From Marinomonas arctica (GTDB lineage: Bacteria; Pseudomonadota; Gammaproteobacteria; Pseudomonadales; Marinomonadaceae), in contig NZ_QHJF01000041.1 in NCBI RefSeq assembly GCF_003259225.1, positions 1 to 35,481 of the forward strand: DNA of 35,481 nt. Direction: 5' to 3'. Below the pieces are notes generated by a model that worked only from the letters and a program-made list of their open reading frames with translations, did not search any database and was not told the DNA's origin. A program made the translations under genes and the position numbers. Positions 1 through 8,746 of the stretch are shown one piece after another; position 1 is the first letter of the stretch, and each line of letters opens with the position of its first letter.

Positions 1-384
1 ACCTTCTTCTATTGGAAACCAAGTGCTAAAAATAAATGTGGGGATCCTTAAGGCTTTAGCCCGACAAGACGTGATGTGTTGTAGCGAGCTTTTTTTGACG
101 GCCTAAAGACCGACCTACAGCTTGTGACGTACGGTTTTAACTATATCTCACCCTGGTATTCGCTTCGCTTGCGCCTGTTTCGTAGGCTCAACGCGTCAGC
201 GCGAATCCAATGCCAAGATGAAAGAATCAGCGCTTTTCCCTTGTGAAAGAAGTGAGGCTTTGAAAATAATCCTCATCAATGTCCAAGCAAAGTTCAAACA
301 ATGCTAAACCTCGTCTATCTACCTTTAAAATTTAGGTTCTACGTCTACAATGAATAGACTGTTTAATTGAACAAGGAGTTTGAG
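1..384. other. Non-coding leader region before wrbA
   Basis: No open frame with coding character was seen on either strand in this stretch. It contains a pair of REP-like units (listed separately), a run rich in CGCTTCGC and GCGC words around 160-210 that could form local hairpins, and an AT-rich segment (about 325-365) just before wrbA. A TACAAT hexamer near 348-353 could be a -10 box for wrbA, but no convincing -35 lies 16-18 bases upstream. Confidence 0.5.
51..120. repeat. Degenerate REP-like repeat pair
   Basis: Two related units lie in the same orientation: GGCTTTAGCCCGACAAG at 52-68 and GGCCTAAAGACCGACCTACAG at 100-120. Each has a short imperfect palindromic core (GGCTTTAGCC; GGCCTAAAGACC) followed by CCGAC. 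This resembles the GTAGGTCGGGCTTTAGCCCGAC class of extragenic palindromes associated with REP/RAYT transposases. Only this copy pair is visible here, so the assignment rests on pattern memory. Confidence 0.4.
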
Positions 385-981
385 ATGACAAAAGTGTTAG
401 TTCTTTATTATTCAAGTTATGGTCATATTGAAGCAATGGCTAATGAAATAGCGCAAGGTGCTCGCAGTACTGGTGCTCATGTAGATATTAAACGAGTGCC
501 TGAATTGATGCCGGAAGATGTGGCTAAAAACTCAGGTGTGAAGCTTGATCAAGACGCTCCGGTAGCGAAACCTGATGACTTGGTAAATTATGATGCCGTG
601 ATTTTTGGTTCGCCAACGCGCTTTGGTAATATGGCATCTCAAATGAGAAACTTTTTGGATATGACTGGCGGCCTATGGGCGCAAGGTAAGCTTGTAGGTA
701 AAGTCGGTAGTGTTTTCACTTCCACTGGTACGGGTGGTGGTAATGAAACCACGATACAGTCTTTCCATACGACTTTATTCCATCATGGCTTCGTCGTTGT
801 TGGTTTGCCTTATTCTTGTCCTGAGCTTGCTGATATTAGCGAAGTGAAAGGTGGCTCACCGCTAGGGGCTGGAACCATTGCTGGTGCTGATGGTAGTCGC
901 ATGCCGTCAGACAAAGAGATTGCGATGGCGCGATTCCAAGGTAAACATGTTGCTGAAATTGCGGCTAAGTTAAGCGCATAA
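385..981 (+). CDS. wrbA: NAD(P)H:quinone oxidoreductase WrbA
   Basis: A 198-residue flavodoxin-like FMN protein that reduces quinones by two electrons using NAD(P)H. It is cytosolic and usually linked to oxidative or stationary-phase stress. The FMN-phosphate loop YYSSYGH sits at residues 8-14. PTRFGNM and the STGTGGGNE flavin-contact segment follow, as in the E. coli protein of the same length. The ATG at 385 was chosen because AAGGAG (373-378) stands six bases upstream; an in-frame TTG at 367 would overlap that site. It is a single gene convergent with fbp, with a hairpin terminator at 1004-1029. Family assignment is firm; the physiological role is inferred from the family. Confidence 0.95.
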   Translation: MTKVLVLYYSSYGHIEAMANEIAQGARSTGAHVDIKRVPELMPEDVAKNSGVKLDQDAPVAKPDDLVNYDAVIFGSPTRFGNMASQMRNFLDMTGGLWAQGKLVGKVGSVFTSTGTGGGNETTIQSFHTTLFHHGFVVVGLPYSCPELADISEVKGGSPLGAGTIAGADGSRMPSDKEIAMARFQGKHVAEIAAKLSA

Positions 982-1003
982 ATTTATGTTATGAATTGAA
1001 AGA

Positions 1004-1029
1004 GCAAACGTTTCCGTTTGCCCTTTTTT
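1004..1029 (+). terminator. Rho-independent terminator of wrbA
   Basis: Perfect 7-bp stem GCAAACG (1004-1010) / CGTTTGC (1015-1021) with loop TTTC, followed by CC and six T. It lies 23 bases after the wrbA stop. It may also slow transcription arriving from fbp on the other strand. Confidence 0.85.
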
Positions 1030-1083
1030 GTTGCAACCAACCTATCCACATTAAGCCTAAGATGGCTCAATACTTTTATTTTG

Positions 1084-2043
1084 TTAATAACTTAGGCACT
1101 TATCCACTTCGTTTGCAGCGCCAAGAATGACGGCGACACGTTGGTGAATAGCTTCTGGCTGAATGTCCAGAATGCGTTGAGTATGAGTATGGGCTTTACC
1201 GCCAGCCTGTTCTAATAGCATCGCCATTGGGTTGGCTTCGTACATTAGGCGTAGTTTGCCTGCTTTGGCTGGGTCTTTGTTATCCCAAGGATAGATAAAA
1301 ATGCCACCTCGGCAAAGTATGCGATGTACGTCACCTACCATAGCGGCTACCCAGCGCATGTTGAAGTTCTTACCGCGTATGCCATCTTTGCCTTTCACTA
1401 GGTCATTGACGTAGTTTTGCATGCTGGCAGACCAGAAGCGTTGATTCGACATATTAATGGCAAATTCTTGTGTGTCTTGTGCCACCTGAACGTTTTCGTG
1501 GGTTAATATGAAGACGTGTTTGGTTGGATCGTAGGTGAACATATTAACGCCATTGCCTGTTGTTAGAACCAACATGGTTGATGGGCCATACAGAACGTAA
1601 CCTGCCGCGACTTGTTCTTTGCCAGGAATCAAAAAATCCGCTTCGGTTGCAGGCTGGTCACCGGTTTGGTGATAGATTGAAAAGATAGTGCCAACCATGG
1701 CATTGATATCGATGTTAGACGAACCGTCCAATGGATCAAAGGCGATGAAGTATTCGCCATCGGTATTGGCTGGTACTATGTAGTCTTCTTCTTCCGAAGC
1801 AATGGCTCTCACGGCAGGGCAAGCGGTGAGAGCGTCTTTAAGCATGTCGTTTGAAATGACATCTAGCTTCTTTTGTTCTTCACCTTGAACATTTTCATTG
1901 CCAGCCATGCCTAAAATACCTGCTAGTGAACCCTGTTTTAGCGCATCGGATATGGCAATGCAGGTGTTGGTTGTTACCGTCAACACAGTTTGTAATGTTT
2001 TCGGTGTTGCGCTGGATGCTAAAACATCAGATAAGTTTTGCAT
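1084..2043 (-). CDS. fbp: Fructose-1,6-bisphosphatase class I
   Basis: Hydrolyses fructose-1,6-bisphosphate to fructose-6-phosphate, the committed step of gluconeogenesis, in the cytosol. The 319-residue protein has the metal-binding EEED segment, the class I signature [13 protein letters not shown] and the C-terminal substrate region [20 protein letters not shown]. Length is close to the usual 330. The start ATG at 2043 is preceded on the minus strand by AAGGAAA at good distance. A promoter with CTGACA and CATAAT hexamers spaced 17 bases lies directly upstream. It is divergent from the zntB-like gene and convergent with wrbA. No anomaly was seen. Confidence 0.96.
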   Translation of the reverse strand: MQNLSDVLASSATPKTLQTVLTVTTNTCIAISDALKQGSLAGILGMAGNENVQGEEQKKLDVISNDMLKDALTACPAVRAIASEEEDYIVPANTDGEYFIAFDPLDGSSNIDINAMVGTIFSIYHQTGDQPATEADFLIPGKEQVAAGYVLYGPSTMLVLTTGNGVNMFTYDPTKHVFILTHENVQVAQDTQEFAINMSNQRFWSASMQNYVNDLVKGKDGIRGKNFNMRWVAAMVGDVHRILCRGGIFIYPWDNKDPAKAGKLRLMYEANPMAMLLEQAGGKAHTHTQRILDIQPEAIHQRVAVILGAANEVDKCLSY

Positions 2044-2078
2044 GGTATGGCATTTCCTTGTTATTTGAAGTGGCTTAA

Positions 2079-2107
2079 ATTATGCCACTCTAGGCAATGA
2101 GTGTCAG
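2079..2107 (-). promoter_or_regulatory. Sigma-70-type promoter of fbp
   Basis: Reading the minus strand, CTGACA (2107-2102) and CATAAT (2084-2079) are separated by exactly 17 bases, each matching five of six consensus bases. The -10 lies about 36 bases before the fbp start codon. Confidence 0.6.
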
Positions 2108-2190
2108 CCAAGCTAGGAATTGGAAGGCAAAATAAATAGGGAAAACCAACGTTTTCCGATAATCTACGAAAAATGTTGAGAGGAATAGAT

Positions 2191-3159
2191 ATGTCTGCGT
2201 TTGTTGTACACAATCTTGAGCTTGATGGTCAAGGTGGTGCTAAGTCGTTGCCACTTTCAGATTTACCTAAGGTTTTACCTGAGCAAGGTTGCCGATGGGT
2301 GCATTTAGATTGTTATGAAGAAGAAGGCTATACGTGGCTGTCAAGTGTGGAGGGTATTCCGGAAACAGCGGTAGAGGCTTTATTTGCGGAAGAGACGCGA
2401 CCTCGTACGGTCAGAATGGGAAAAGGCCTATTATTGACGCTTAGAGGGGTTAATTTAAACCCAGAATCAAATCCATCGGATATGGTGTCTTTACGTCTTT
2501 GGGTAACCCCGCATTTTATTGTATCAAGTCGAAGACGCAAATTGCTTTCAGTACAGGGTATAGTAAAGGATCTGAACAACAATGAAGGGCCGACTAGCAC
2601 GGCAGATGTGGTGGCGATATTAACGGAAACCCTGACCGATAGAATGGCAAAAGTCATTACTGATTTGGAAGACGAGCTGGCTGATTTAGAAGAAAGTATT
2701 GGTGAAGGGATTGATGCTGGGCAACGAGATTCGCTTGTTCAGCGTCGTCTCGAGACGATTCGTTTGAGACGTTTTTTAGTACCGCAGAAAGAAGCGATTA
2801 ACAAGCTCTCTCAGGAAGCGGTATCTTGGATGAGCATAGAGCAAATTGCTCAGGTGCAAGAAGCAGCGAACGATATCACTCGCTATGTCGAAGGGTTAGA
2901 GTCATTGCGTGAGCGCTGTTTGTTAATGCAAGAAGAGTTTGCCAATTTACAAGCCGAGAAAATGAATGCTCGCATGTATGTCTTGTCGATTTTGTCAGGA
3001 ATCTTTATGCCATTGGGCTTTTTGACGGGGTTATTTGGTATCAATATTGGTGGTATGCCTGGTACTGACAGTAACGCGGCCTTTTGGTTGTTCTGCGCGG
3101 CGTTGGTGGTGTTGGGCGGTGGTCAGTTTGTGCTGATGCGAAGAAGTCGTTGGTTTTAA
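2191..3159 (+). CDS. zntB: Zinc/magnesium transporter, CorA-ZntB family
   Basis: A 322-residue inner-membrane pentameric metal transporter of the CorA superfamily. It has a large cytoplasmic N-terminal alpha/beta domain, a long acidic helix region (around DLEDELADLEESIGEG) and two C-terminal membrane helices. The family filter motif appears as GINIGG followed by MPG, as in ZntB rather than the GMN of CorA with MPE. Length matches ZntB (about 327). The ATG at 2191 was chosen over the one at 2173 because GAGAGGA (2178-2184) is placed for it. A GGAAAAC/GTTTTCC hairpin at 2140-2157 lies in its upstream region. Substrate (zinc versus other divalent ions) is inferred from subfamily; the name is reasonably but not absolutely sure. 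Confidence 0.85.
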   Translation: MSAFVVHNLELDGQGGAKSLPLSDLPKVLPEQGCRWVHLDCYEEEGYTWLSSVEGIPETAVEALFAEETRPRTVRMGKGLLLTLRGVNLNPESNPSDMVSLRLWVTPHFIVSSRRRKLLSVQGIVKDLNNNEGPTSTADVVAILTETLTDRMAKVITDLEDELADLEESIGEGIDAGQRDSLVQRRLETIRLRRFLVPQKEAINKLSQEAVSWMSIEQIAQVQEAANDITRYVEGLESLRERCLLMQEEFANLQAEKMNARMYVLSILSGIFMPLGFLTGLFGINIGGMPGTDSNAAFWLFCAALVVLGGGQFVLMRRSRWF

Positions 3160-3186
3160 CGGCTTGTCTTAATCTCATTGTCATCA

Positions 3187-3219
3187 TTCAAAGCCTCGAT
3201 CGTTTTTCGAGGCTTTGAA
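3187..3219. terminator. Shared hairpin between convergent zntB and rpiA
   Basis: Perfect 13-bp inverted repeat: TTCAAAGCCTCGA (3187-3199) and TCGAGGCTTTGAA (3207-3219), with a 7-base loop. There is no clean T-run on either side, so it is a probable but not canonical bidirectional terminator. Its placement between two converging genes supports the role. Confidence 0.6.
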
Positions 3220-3229
3220 TGTCATTGCA

Positions 3230-3901
3230 TTATTTCTTTATGGTTTTGATGCCATCTTTTGTGCCTAATAATAAAACGTCTGCAGAACGTTTTGCGAACA
3301 AGCCATTCGTCACGACACCAACAATACCATCGATGCTTTTTTCCAGCGCAATAGGATCAAGAATTTTTAAATTGTAGACATCCAAAATATGGTTGCCGTT
3401 GTCAGTAACAACGCCTTCACGATACACCGGATCACCGCCTAATTTTACCAATTCACGTGCAACGTGACCGCGCGCCATCGGAATGATCTCAATAGGAAGA
3501 GGGAAATCACCAAGTACGTTTACCAGTTTGGATTCATCAGCAATACAGATAAATTCATCGCTGCATGCGACGACGATTTTTTCACGAGTCAACGCGGCAC
3601 CGCCGCCTTTGATTAAGTGTAAATGTTCATCGGATTCATCTGCACCATCGACATATACACGAATGCTATCAACACTGTTCAAATCATACACAGGAATGCC
3701 ATGTTTTTTTAAGCGCTCTGCAGTGGCTTCAGAACTGGCCACTGTGCCGTCAAAACGGTTTTTGTGTTTGGCTAATTCGTCAATAAACAAGTTTGCGGTA
3801 GAGCCTGTGCCGACACCAACGATAGTGTCTGCTTCTAGCATGGGCAAAATGTAATCAACGGCCGCTTTGGCAACCGCTTGTTTTAATTCGTCTTGTGTCA
3901 T
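3230..3901 (-). CDS. rpiA: Ribose-5-phosphate isomerase A
   Basis: Interconverts ribose-5-phosphate and ribulose-5-phosphate in the non-oxidative pentose phosphate pathway. The 223-residue protein shows the RpiA signatures [13 protein letters not shown] (phosphate loop), [11 protein letters not shown], the catalytic-acid region [10 protein letters not shown] and the [11 protein letters not shown] lysine loop. The start is set at the ATG ending at 3901, because AGAAGG lies about 11 bases upstream on the minus strand; the longer GTG frame at 3913 would overlap that site. A TATAAT box occurs upstream near 3990 on the minus strand without a good -35. It is divergent from ilvA, an arrangement also known from pseudomonads. 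Confidence 0.96.
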   Translation of the reverse strand: MTQDELKQAVAKAAVDYILPMLEADTIVGVGTGSTANLFIDELAKHKNRFDGTVASSEATAERLKKHGIPVYDLNSVDSIRVYVDGADESDEHLHLIKGGGAALTREKIVVACSDEFICIADESKLVNVLGDFPLPIEIIPMARGHVARELVKLGGDPVYREGVVTDNGNHILDVYNLKILDPIALEKSIDGIVGVVTNGLFAKRSADVLLLGTKDGIKTIKK

Positions 3902-4080
3902 GGTGGTGTTCACCTTCTGTTATAGTTTTATTAGGGGGATTGTCTGGCTTATTTTAAACGCTAAGCCACCTCTGATGGTGGAAATATTATAGGCGCTTCC
4001 AAGAGTGATTGTTACCCCGCCAGATCAGGCTATTTATCGATTTTATACCTTTTTAATGTGGATTTAGAGGACATCTGTCT

Positions 4081-4109
4081 TTGCGCCAAGAGAAGTGAAA
4101 GAGTATATT
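4081..4109 (+). promoter_or_regulatory. Candidate promoter of ilvA
   Basis: TTGCGC (4081-4086) and TATATT (4104-4109) are separated by 17 bases. This leaves a leader of roughly 80 bases before the ilvA start. A second possible -35 (TTGACT near 4127) lacks a good -10 box. No leader peptide rich in branched-chain residues was recognised, so attenuation is not supported. Confidence 0.4.
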
Positions 4110-4195
4110 TCCTACTCGGTTTTTTTTGACTAGCAGTCAGCGTAGATGTCGTTAAGAACATCGTGTTGTCGATTTATATTCGTTTAGGAAACACT

Positions 4196-5701
4196 ATGCC
4201 TCATACCATGATCAAAAAGATTCTACAGGCGCGCGTTTATGACGTTGCCGTAGAAACACCACTGTCTCGTGCCAATCAATTATCGAACCGATTGGGCAAC
4301 GAGATTATTTTGAAGCGAGAAGATTTACAGCCTGTTTTCTCTTTCAAAATTCGTGGGGCATACAACAAAATTTGTCAGTTAACCCCAGAAGAGCGCGCGC
4401 GTGGTGTCATCGCGGCATCGGCGGGTAATCATGCTCAAGGTTTAGCCTTGGCGGCGAAGAAACTTGGCATTCAGGCAACGATCGTTATGCCCGCCACCAC
4501 GCCGGAAGTAAAGGTGAGTGCAGTGCGTAACCACGGTGCTGAAGTGATTTTGTTTGGGGATGCTTTTGATGAAGCCTCGGCAAAGTCTCGTGAAATCATG
4601 GCACGTACAGGTCAAGTTTACGTGCATCCATTTGATGACTTGGACACTATCGCAGGCCAAGGCACGATTGGTATGGAAATCCTTCATCAACATGAAGGTA
4701 ATATTGACGCGATTTTTATTCCTGTCGGTGGTGGTGGTTTGATCGCTGGAATAGCAGCCTATGTAAAATACTTGCGTCCAGACATCAAAATTATCGGTGT
4801 TGAGCCAGAAGATGCAGCGTGTTTAAAAATTGCTATGGAGAAAGGCAAACCAACGCGTTTGGCAACGGTAGGGATTTTTGCTGAAGGCGTGGCGGTGGCA
4901 GAAATTGGCCATAACACCTTTGCGATTGCAAAAGACACAGTCGACGAAGTGATCACGGTGACGACAGATGAAATGTGTGCGGCGATTAAAGACATTTATG
5001 ACGATACGCGTGCGATTACAGAACCGGCTGGAGCTTGTGCCTTAGCTGGCTTGAAAAAATATATTGAGCGTGAAGACGCGAAAGGTCAAACGCTGATTGC
5101 GATCAACAGTGGCGCAAACGTGAATTTTGACCGCTTACGCCATGTCTCTGAACGGGCAGAATTAGGTGAAAAGCGTGAAGCCATCATTGCGGTAAAAATT
5201 CCTGAGCATCCAGGCAGCTTTAAGGATTTTTGCCAAGCTTTGGTTGGCCGTAATATCACTGAATTTAACTATCGCTACGGCGATGATCAAGAAGCCGTTA
5301 TCTTCGTCGGTGTGGCGTTAGGTGGTAGTCCTCATAGTCGTAAGGAGTTATTGGCCGACTTGAAAGACTATGAAATCGTTGATTTGACAGACGATGAAAC
5401 CGCTAAAGTGCATGTTCGTCATATGATTGGTGGGCATTTGCGCAGCGATAAAGGTGAGTTACTGTACAGTTTTGAGTTTCCAGAACGTCCGGGTGCCTTG
5501 TTGAAATTTTTAAATACACTTGGTGGGCAATGGAATATATCCATGTTTCATTATCGTAATCATGGTGATGCTTATGGCCGCGTTTTGGTCGGTTTGCAAG
5601 CGGTGGGTGAAGAAACCGACGTGACGCATTTCTTAGACGAGCTTGGCTATCCTTATCAAGATGAAAATAACAACCAAGCTTGTAAGCTGTTCTTTCGCTA
5701 A
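4196..5701 (+). CDS. ilvA: Threonine deaminase, biosynthetic (IlvA)
   Basis: PLP enzyme converting threonine to 2-oxobutyrate, the first step towards isoleucine. Of 501 residues, the N-terminal about 320 form the fold II PLP domain: the Schiff-base lysine is K51 in SFKIRGAYNK, and the phosphate-binding glycine loop GGGG is at 178-181. The last about 180 residues carry two ACT-like regulatory repeats (starting near AIIAVKIPEHPGSFKDF and LLYSFEFPERPGALLKF). These mark the isoleucine-inhibited biosynthetic enzyme, not the short catabolic TdcB. The start ATG at 4196 has AGGA at 4186-4189; an upstream in-frame TTG at 4163 has no site. It is followed 134 bases later by argS. Confidence 0.96.
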   Translation: MPHTMIKKILQARVYDVAVETPLSRANQLSNRLGNEIILKREDLQPVFSFKIRGAYNKICQLTPEERARGVIAASAGNHAQGLALAAKKLGIQATIVMPATTPEVKVSAVRNHGAEVILFGDAFDEASAKSREIMARTGQVYVHPFDDLDTIAGQGTIGMEILHQHEGNIDAIFIPVGGGGLIAGIAAYVKYLRPDIKIIGVEPEDAACLKIAMEKGKPTRLATVGIFAEGVAVAEIGHNTFAIAKDTVDEVITVTTDEMCAAIKDIYDDTRAITEPAGACALAGLKKYIEREDAKGQTLIAINSGANVNFDRLRHVSERAELGEKREAIIAVKIPEHPGSFKDFCQALVGRNITEFNYRYGDDQEAVIFVGVALGGSPHSRKELLADLKDYEIVDLTDDETAKVHVRHMIGGHLRSDKGELLYSFEFPERPGALLKFLNTLGGQWNISMFHYRNHGDAYGRVLVGLQAVGEETDVTHFLDELGYPYQDENNNQACKLFFR

Positions 5702-5746
5702 AAGCGTGAAAATCGGTTATTATTGCTACCATTATTTTTTTGAATT

Positions 5747-5778
5747 CAGCCCTCTGATTGGTGACAGTCCGAGGGCTG
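5747..5778 (+). promoter_or_regulatory. Hairpin between ilvA and argS
   Basis: 8-bp stem CAGCCCTC (5747-5754) / GAGGGCTG (5771-5778) closes a 16-base loop, 58 bases before the argS start. There is no T-run after it, so it may be a weak terminator of ilvA or part of the argS leader. Function is unknown. Confidence 0.35.
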
Positions 5779-5835
5779 TGTGATTCTAGTATGCCGCTTT
5801 AATGAGCGGTGTATTTACTGTTTAAAGGTCTCCTT

Positions 5836-7569
5836 GTGAATATTCAAACTCTTTTAAATCAACGCATTCAAGCGGCTATGGTGGCGTCTGGTGCTTCTGA
5901 TTCGGCGCCAGCTTTAGTGCGTCAATCCGCGAAAGTACAATTTGGTGATTACCAAGCCAACGGTATTATGGGCGCCGCAAAAGCGTTAAAAATGAATCCG
6001 CGTGATTTTGCCCAAGCCACATTAGATAAGTTGGATCTATCGGATCTTGCCGATAAGGTGGAAATCGCTGGACCGGGTTTTATCAATATATTTTTGAAAA
6101 ATACTTGGCTGAGCAAAGAGTTAGCGCAATTGCGTACCAGCGACCGTCTTGATGTCAATCCAGTGGCAGCCCCTGAAACCGTGGTTGTCGATTATTCTGC
6201 GCCCAATCTGGCGAAAGAGATGCATGTAGGCCATCTTCGTTCGACTGTTATTGGCGATGCTGTGGTGCGCACCTTGGAGTTTTTTGGTCACCATGTTGTT
6301 CGTCAAAACCACGTGGGTGATTGGGGAACGCAGTTTGGTATGTTGTTGGCGTACATGGAGCGTTTGCGCGCCGAAAATGCCAAAATCAGCATGGCGCTTT
6401 CTGATCTTGAGACCTTCTATCGTGCGGCGAAAACCTGTTTTGACGAGGACGAAGCGTTCGCGGCTCGTGCGCGTGAATTGGTTGTTGCCTTGCAGTCTGG
6501 TGATGAAGAATGTTTAGCGCTTTGGGATGAGTTCATTGAAATTTCTATGGCTCACTGTGAAGAAACCTACAAGATGTTAGGTGTCTCTTTAGAGCGTCAG
6601 CACGTGATGCCAGAAAGCGCTTATAACGATGACTTACAGAACGTTATTAATGAGCTAAAAGATCAAGGTTTGCTGCAAGAATCCAATGGTGCACAGTGTG
6701 TTTTCATGGAAGAGTTCGCCAATAAAGAAGGCGAGATCACGCCCATTATCGTGCAAAAAACCGGTGGTGGCTTCTTGTATGCGACAACGGATTTAGCGGC
6801 CGTGCGTTTCCGTCAACATACCTTGAATGCCAACCGTGTATTGTATTTTGTGGATGCGCGCCAATCTTTGCATTTCCAGCAAATTTTCACCTTGTCTCGC
6901 AAAGCGGGTTTTGTGAAACCAGAAACCCAATTGGAACACATGCCGTTTGGCACGGTAATGGGCAGCGATGGTAAACCTTTTAAAACCCGTTCTGGCGGTG
7001 TGGCAAAATTGTCTTCTTTGTTAGAAGAAGCGCAAGAGCGCGCCTATCAATTGGTGGCATCGAAGAATCCAGAAATGGACGAAGAAGAGCTGCGCAACAT
7101 TGGTCGTGTGGTTGGTATTGCGTCAGTGAAATACGCGGATTTATCGAAGAACCGTACCAGCGATTATGTGTTTAACTGGGACTCTATGTTGAGCTTTGAA
7201 GGCAACACTGCGCCTTACCTGCTGTACGCTTATTCTCGTGTCGCCAGCATCGTTAAACGCTCTGACATTGATGTGGCTAGTTTGACGGGTGACATTGCGA
7301 TCGATGAGCCGCAAGAGCGCGCTTTGGCGGTGAAATTATGCCAGTTTGAAGAAGCCATTCAACAAGTGGCGAATGATGGTATGCCACATTTCTTATGTGC
7401 TTATTTATACGATTTAGCTGGTGTCTTTATGACCTTCTACGAAGCTTGTCCTATTATCAATGCCGAGGAAGAGGTGAAACACAGTCGTTTACAGTTGGCG
7501 TTGAATACCGCGTCTACCCTGAAGCTTGGCTTGTCCTTATTAGGGATTGAAACGTTAGAGCGTATGTAA
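5836..7569 (+). CDS. argS: Arginyl-tRNA synthetase
   Basis: Class I aminoacyl-tRNA synthetase that charges tRNA-Arg. The GTG at 5836 was chosen: it gives MNIQTLLNQRI, the usual ArgS start, with AAAGG (5824-5828) seven bases upstream, and 577 residues, the same as E. coli ArgS. The HIGH motif appears as HVGH at residues 130-133 within SAPNLAKEMHVGHLRS. The KMSK-equivalent is the ArgS-type MGSDGKPFKTRSGG. The C-terminal anticodon-binding DALR domain begins near SYVFNWDSMLSFEGNTAPY. In Pseudomonas argS sits between priA and the ftsN-like gene; here it has moved next to ilvA. A terminator follows at 7598-7628. Confidence 0.97.
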   Translation: MNIQTLLNQRIQAAMVASGASDSAPALVRQSAKVQFGDYQANGIMGAAKALKMNPRDFAQATLDKLDLSDLADKVEIAGPGFINIFLKNTWLSKELAQLRTSDRLDVNPVAAPETVVVDYSAPNLAKEMHVGHLRSTVIGDAVVRTLEFFGHHVVRQNHVGDWGTQFGMLLAYMERLRAENAKISMALSDLETFYRAAKTCFDEDEAFAARARELVVALQSGDEECLALWDEFIEISMAHCEETYKMLGVSLERQHVMPESAYNDDLQNVINELKDQGLLQESNGAQCVFMEEFANKEGEITPIIVQKTGGGFLYATTDLAAVRFRQHTLNANRVLYFVDARQSLHFQQIFTLSRKAGFVKPETQLEHMPFGTVMGSDGKPFKTRSGGVAKLSSLLEEAQERAYQLVASKNPEMDEEELRNIGRVVGIASVKYADLSKNRTSDYVFNWDSMLSFEGNTAPYLLYAYSRVASIVKRSDIDVASLTGDIAIDEPQERALAVKLCQFEEAIQQVANDGMPHFLCAYLYDLAGVFMTFYEACPIINAEEEVKHSRLQLALNTASTLKLGLSLLGIETLERM

Positions 7570-7597
7570 ATTCTCTACGGTGGTAATGAACACAATG

Positions 7598-7628
7598 AAA
7601 GGCGCTTTTCTACTGAACAGCGCCTTTT
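7598..7628 (+). terminator. Rho-independent terminator of argS
   Basis: 9-bp stem AAAGGCGCT (7598-7606) / AGCGCCTTT (7619-7627) with a 12-base loop and a short T-run, 28 bases after the argS stop codon. Confidence 0.7.
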
Positions 7629-7637
7629 ATGTCTTAA

Positions 7638-7665
7638 GTGACATAATTCGCACGCAAAATAGGAT
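7638..7665 (+). promoter_or_regulatory. Candidate promoter of ansA
   Basis: GTGACA (7638-7643, five of six -35 bases) and TAGGAT (7660-7665, four of six -10 bases) are separated by 16 bases. They lie just after the argS terminator and 24 bases before the ansA start. Confidence 0.4.
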
Positions 7666-7688
7666 TCGTAAAGAGGAACAGTCAGCAG

Positions 7689-8669
7689 ATGAGAATTTAT
7701 ATAGCCTACACAGGTGGCACGATCGGTATGGTGCCTTCAGATCAAGGTTTAATACCCGATGCGGCGTTTGCTGATCATCTTGCTCAACATCTTAATGAAG
7801 CCGATGAGCTTAATCATGAATTTGTCATTGAAGGTTATCCAAGTTTGATTGACTCCTCCAATGCCACCCCGGCAGACTGGCAAACCATCGCCCGTGATAT
7901 TGAAAGCAAATGGCATGATTTTGACGCCTTTATTGTATTGCATGGCACAGACACCATGGCCTATACATCAGCGGCGTTGTCTTTCATGTTTGCTAATAGC
8001 GACAAACCTATCATAGTGACAGGCTCGCAAGTGCCCATGTACAAGGTGCGTACCGATGCCATGATTAATGTGATGGGCGCCATCTCGGCGTGTGAAGAAC
8101 TTAACGGTGAAAAGAATAGTAATGGTGTGTTTTTATTCTTCGCTGGCCGCTTGATTGAAGGTGATCGCGCTCATAAAGCGCATACCAGTGACTGGCAGGC
8201 TTTTAGTTCGCCCAACTGCCCTGAGCGAGGTGTGTTAGGCATTGATTGGCGGTGGCGTTTAACAGAGGCCGTGAAACCTCCCATGGTGATACATATTCCA
8301 GATATGGCAGACAGTGCGGTCACTATACTGCCGGTTTTTCCAGGCGTGCAAGCGGCTCATTGGCAAGGTTTATTAAATGATTCGGTAAAAGGGGCGGTAT
8401 TATTAAGCTACGGCGCTGGTAACGCTCCCGATAAAGATCCCACCCTTTTGGCTTTATTAAAAACAGCGACCGACCGTGGCGTCGTGATTGTGAACGTGAG
8501 TCAGTGCGGCGCCGGAAGCGTCGCAGCCGGTGCTTATGCGGCTGGCTCTGCTTTGGTTAAAGCAGGCGTTATTTCTGGTAAAGCCATGACTTACGAAGCC
8601 GCTTTTGCTAAGTTGCATTTTTTGATTGGGTCTGGAATGAGTGTTGAAGACATTAAAAAGCTTTTCTAA
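7689..8669 (+). CDS. ansA: L-asparaginase, type I cytoplasmic
   Basis: Hydrolyses asparagine to aspartate and ammonia. The 326-residue protein lacks a signal peptide, consistent with the low-affinity cytoplasmic AnsA type. The first catalytic motif is YTGGTIGM with T11; the second is HGTDTMAYTS with T87 and D88. The later lysine-containing segment VTGSQVPMYKVRTDAM also fits the family. A purine-rich GAGGAA lies about ten bases before the ATG. It is slightly shorter than E. coli AnsA (338) at the C-terminus. It is followed by a permease gene 77 bases downstream, with no clear terminator between them, so the two may be co-transcribed. Confidence 0.93.
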   Translation: MRIYIAYTGGTIGMVPSDQGLIPDAAFADHLAQHLNEADELNHEFVIEGYPSLIDSSNATPADWQTIARDIESKWHDFDAFIVLHGTDTMAYTSAALSFMFANSDKPIIVTGSQVPMYKVRTDAMINVMGAISACEELNGEKNSNGVFLFFAGRLIEGDRAHKAHTSDWQAFSSPNCPERGVLGIDWRWRLTEAVKPPMVIHIPDMADSAVTILPVFPGVQAAHWQGLLNDSVKGAVLLSYGAGNAPDKDPTLLALLKTATDRGVVIVNVSQCGAGSVAAGAYAAGSALVKAGVISGKAMTYEAAFAKLHFLIGSGMSVEDIKKLF

Positions 8670-8746
8670 AAACGTTGGCTTTTCACTGTCTGTACAACCG
8701 TAACGTGACGGTGAAAAATCTTATCTAAATTTTAAAGGGAATTGAA

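Noticed and set aside
3483..3854. 123-codon open frame opposite rpiA
   Set aside because: Fully antisense to a clear rpiA; no ribosome-binding site or family likeness.
3966..3981. CCACC/GGTGG hairpin upstream of rpiA
   Set aside because: Only a 5-bp stem; it lies near the probable rpiA transcript start but is too short to call a regulatory element.
7580..7774. 64-codon frame between argS and ansA
   Set aside because: It contains the argS terminator and overlaps the ansA start; chance frame.
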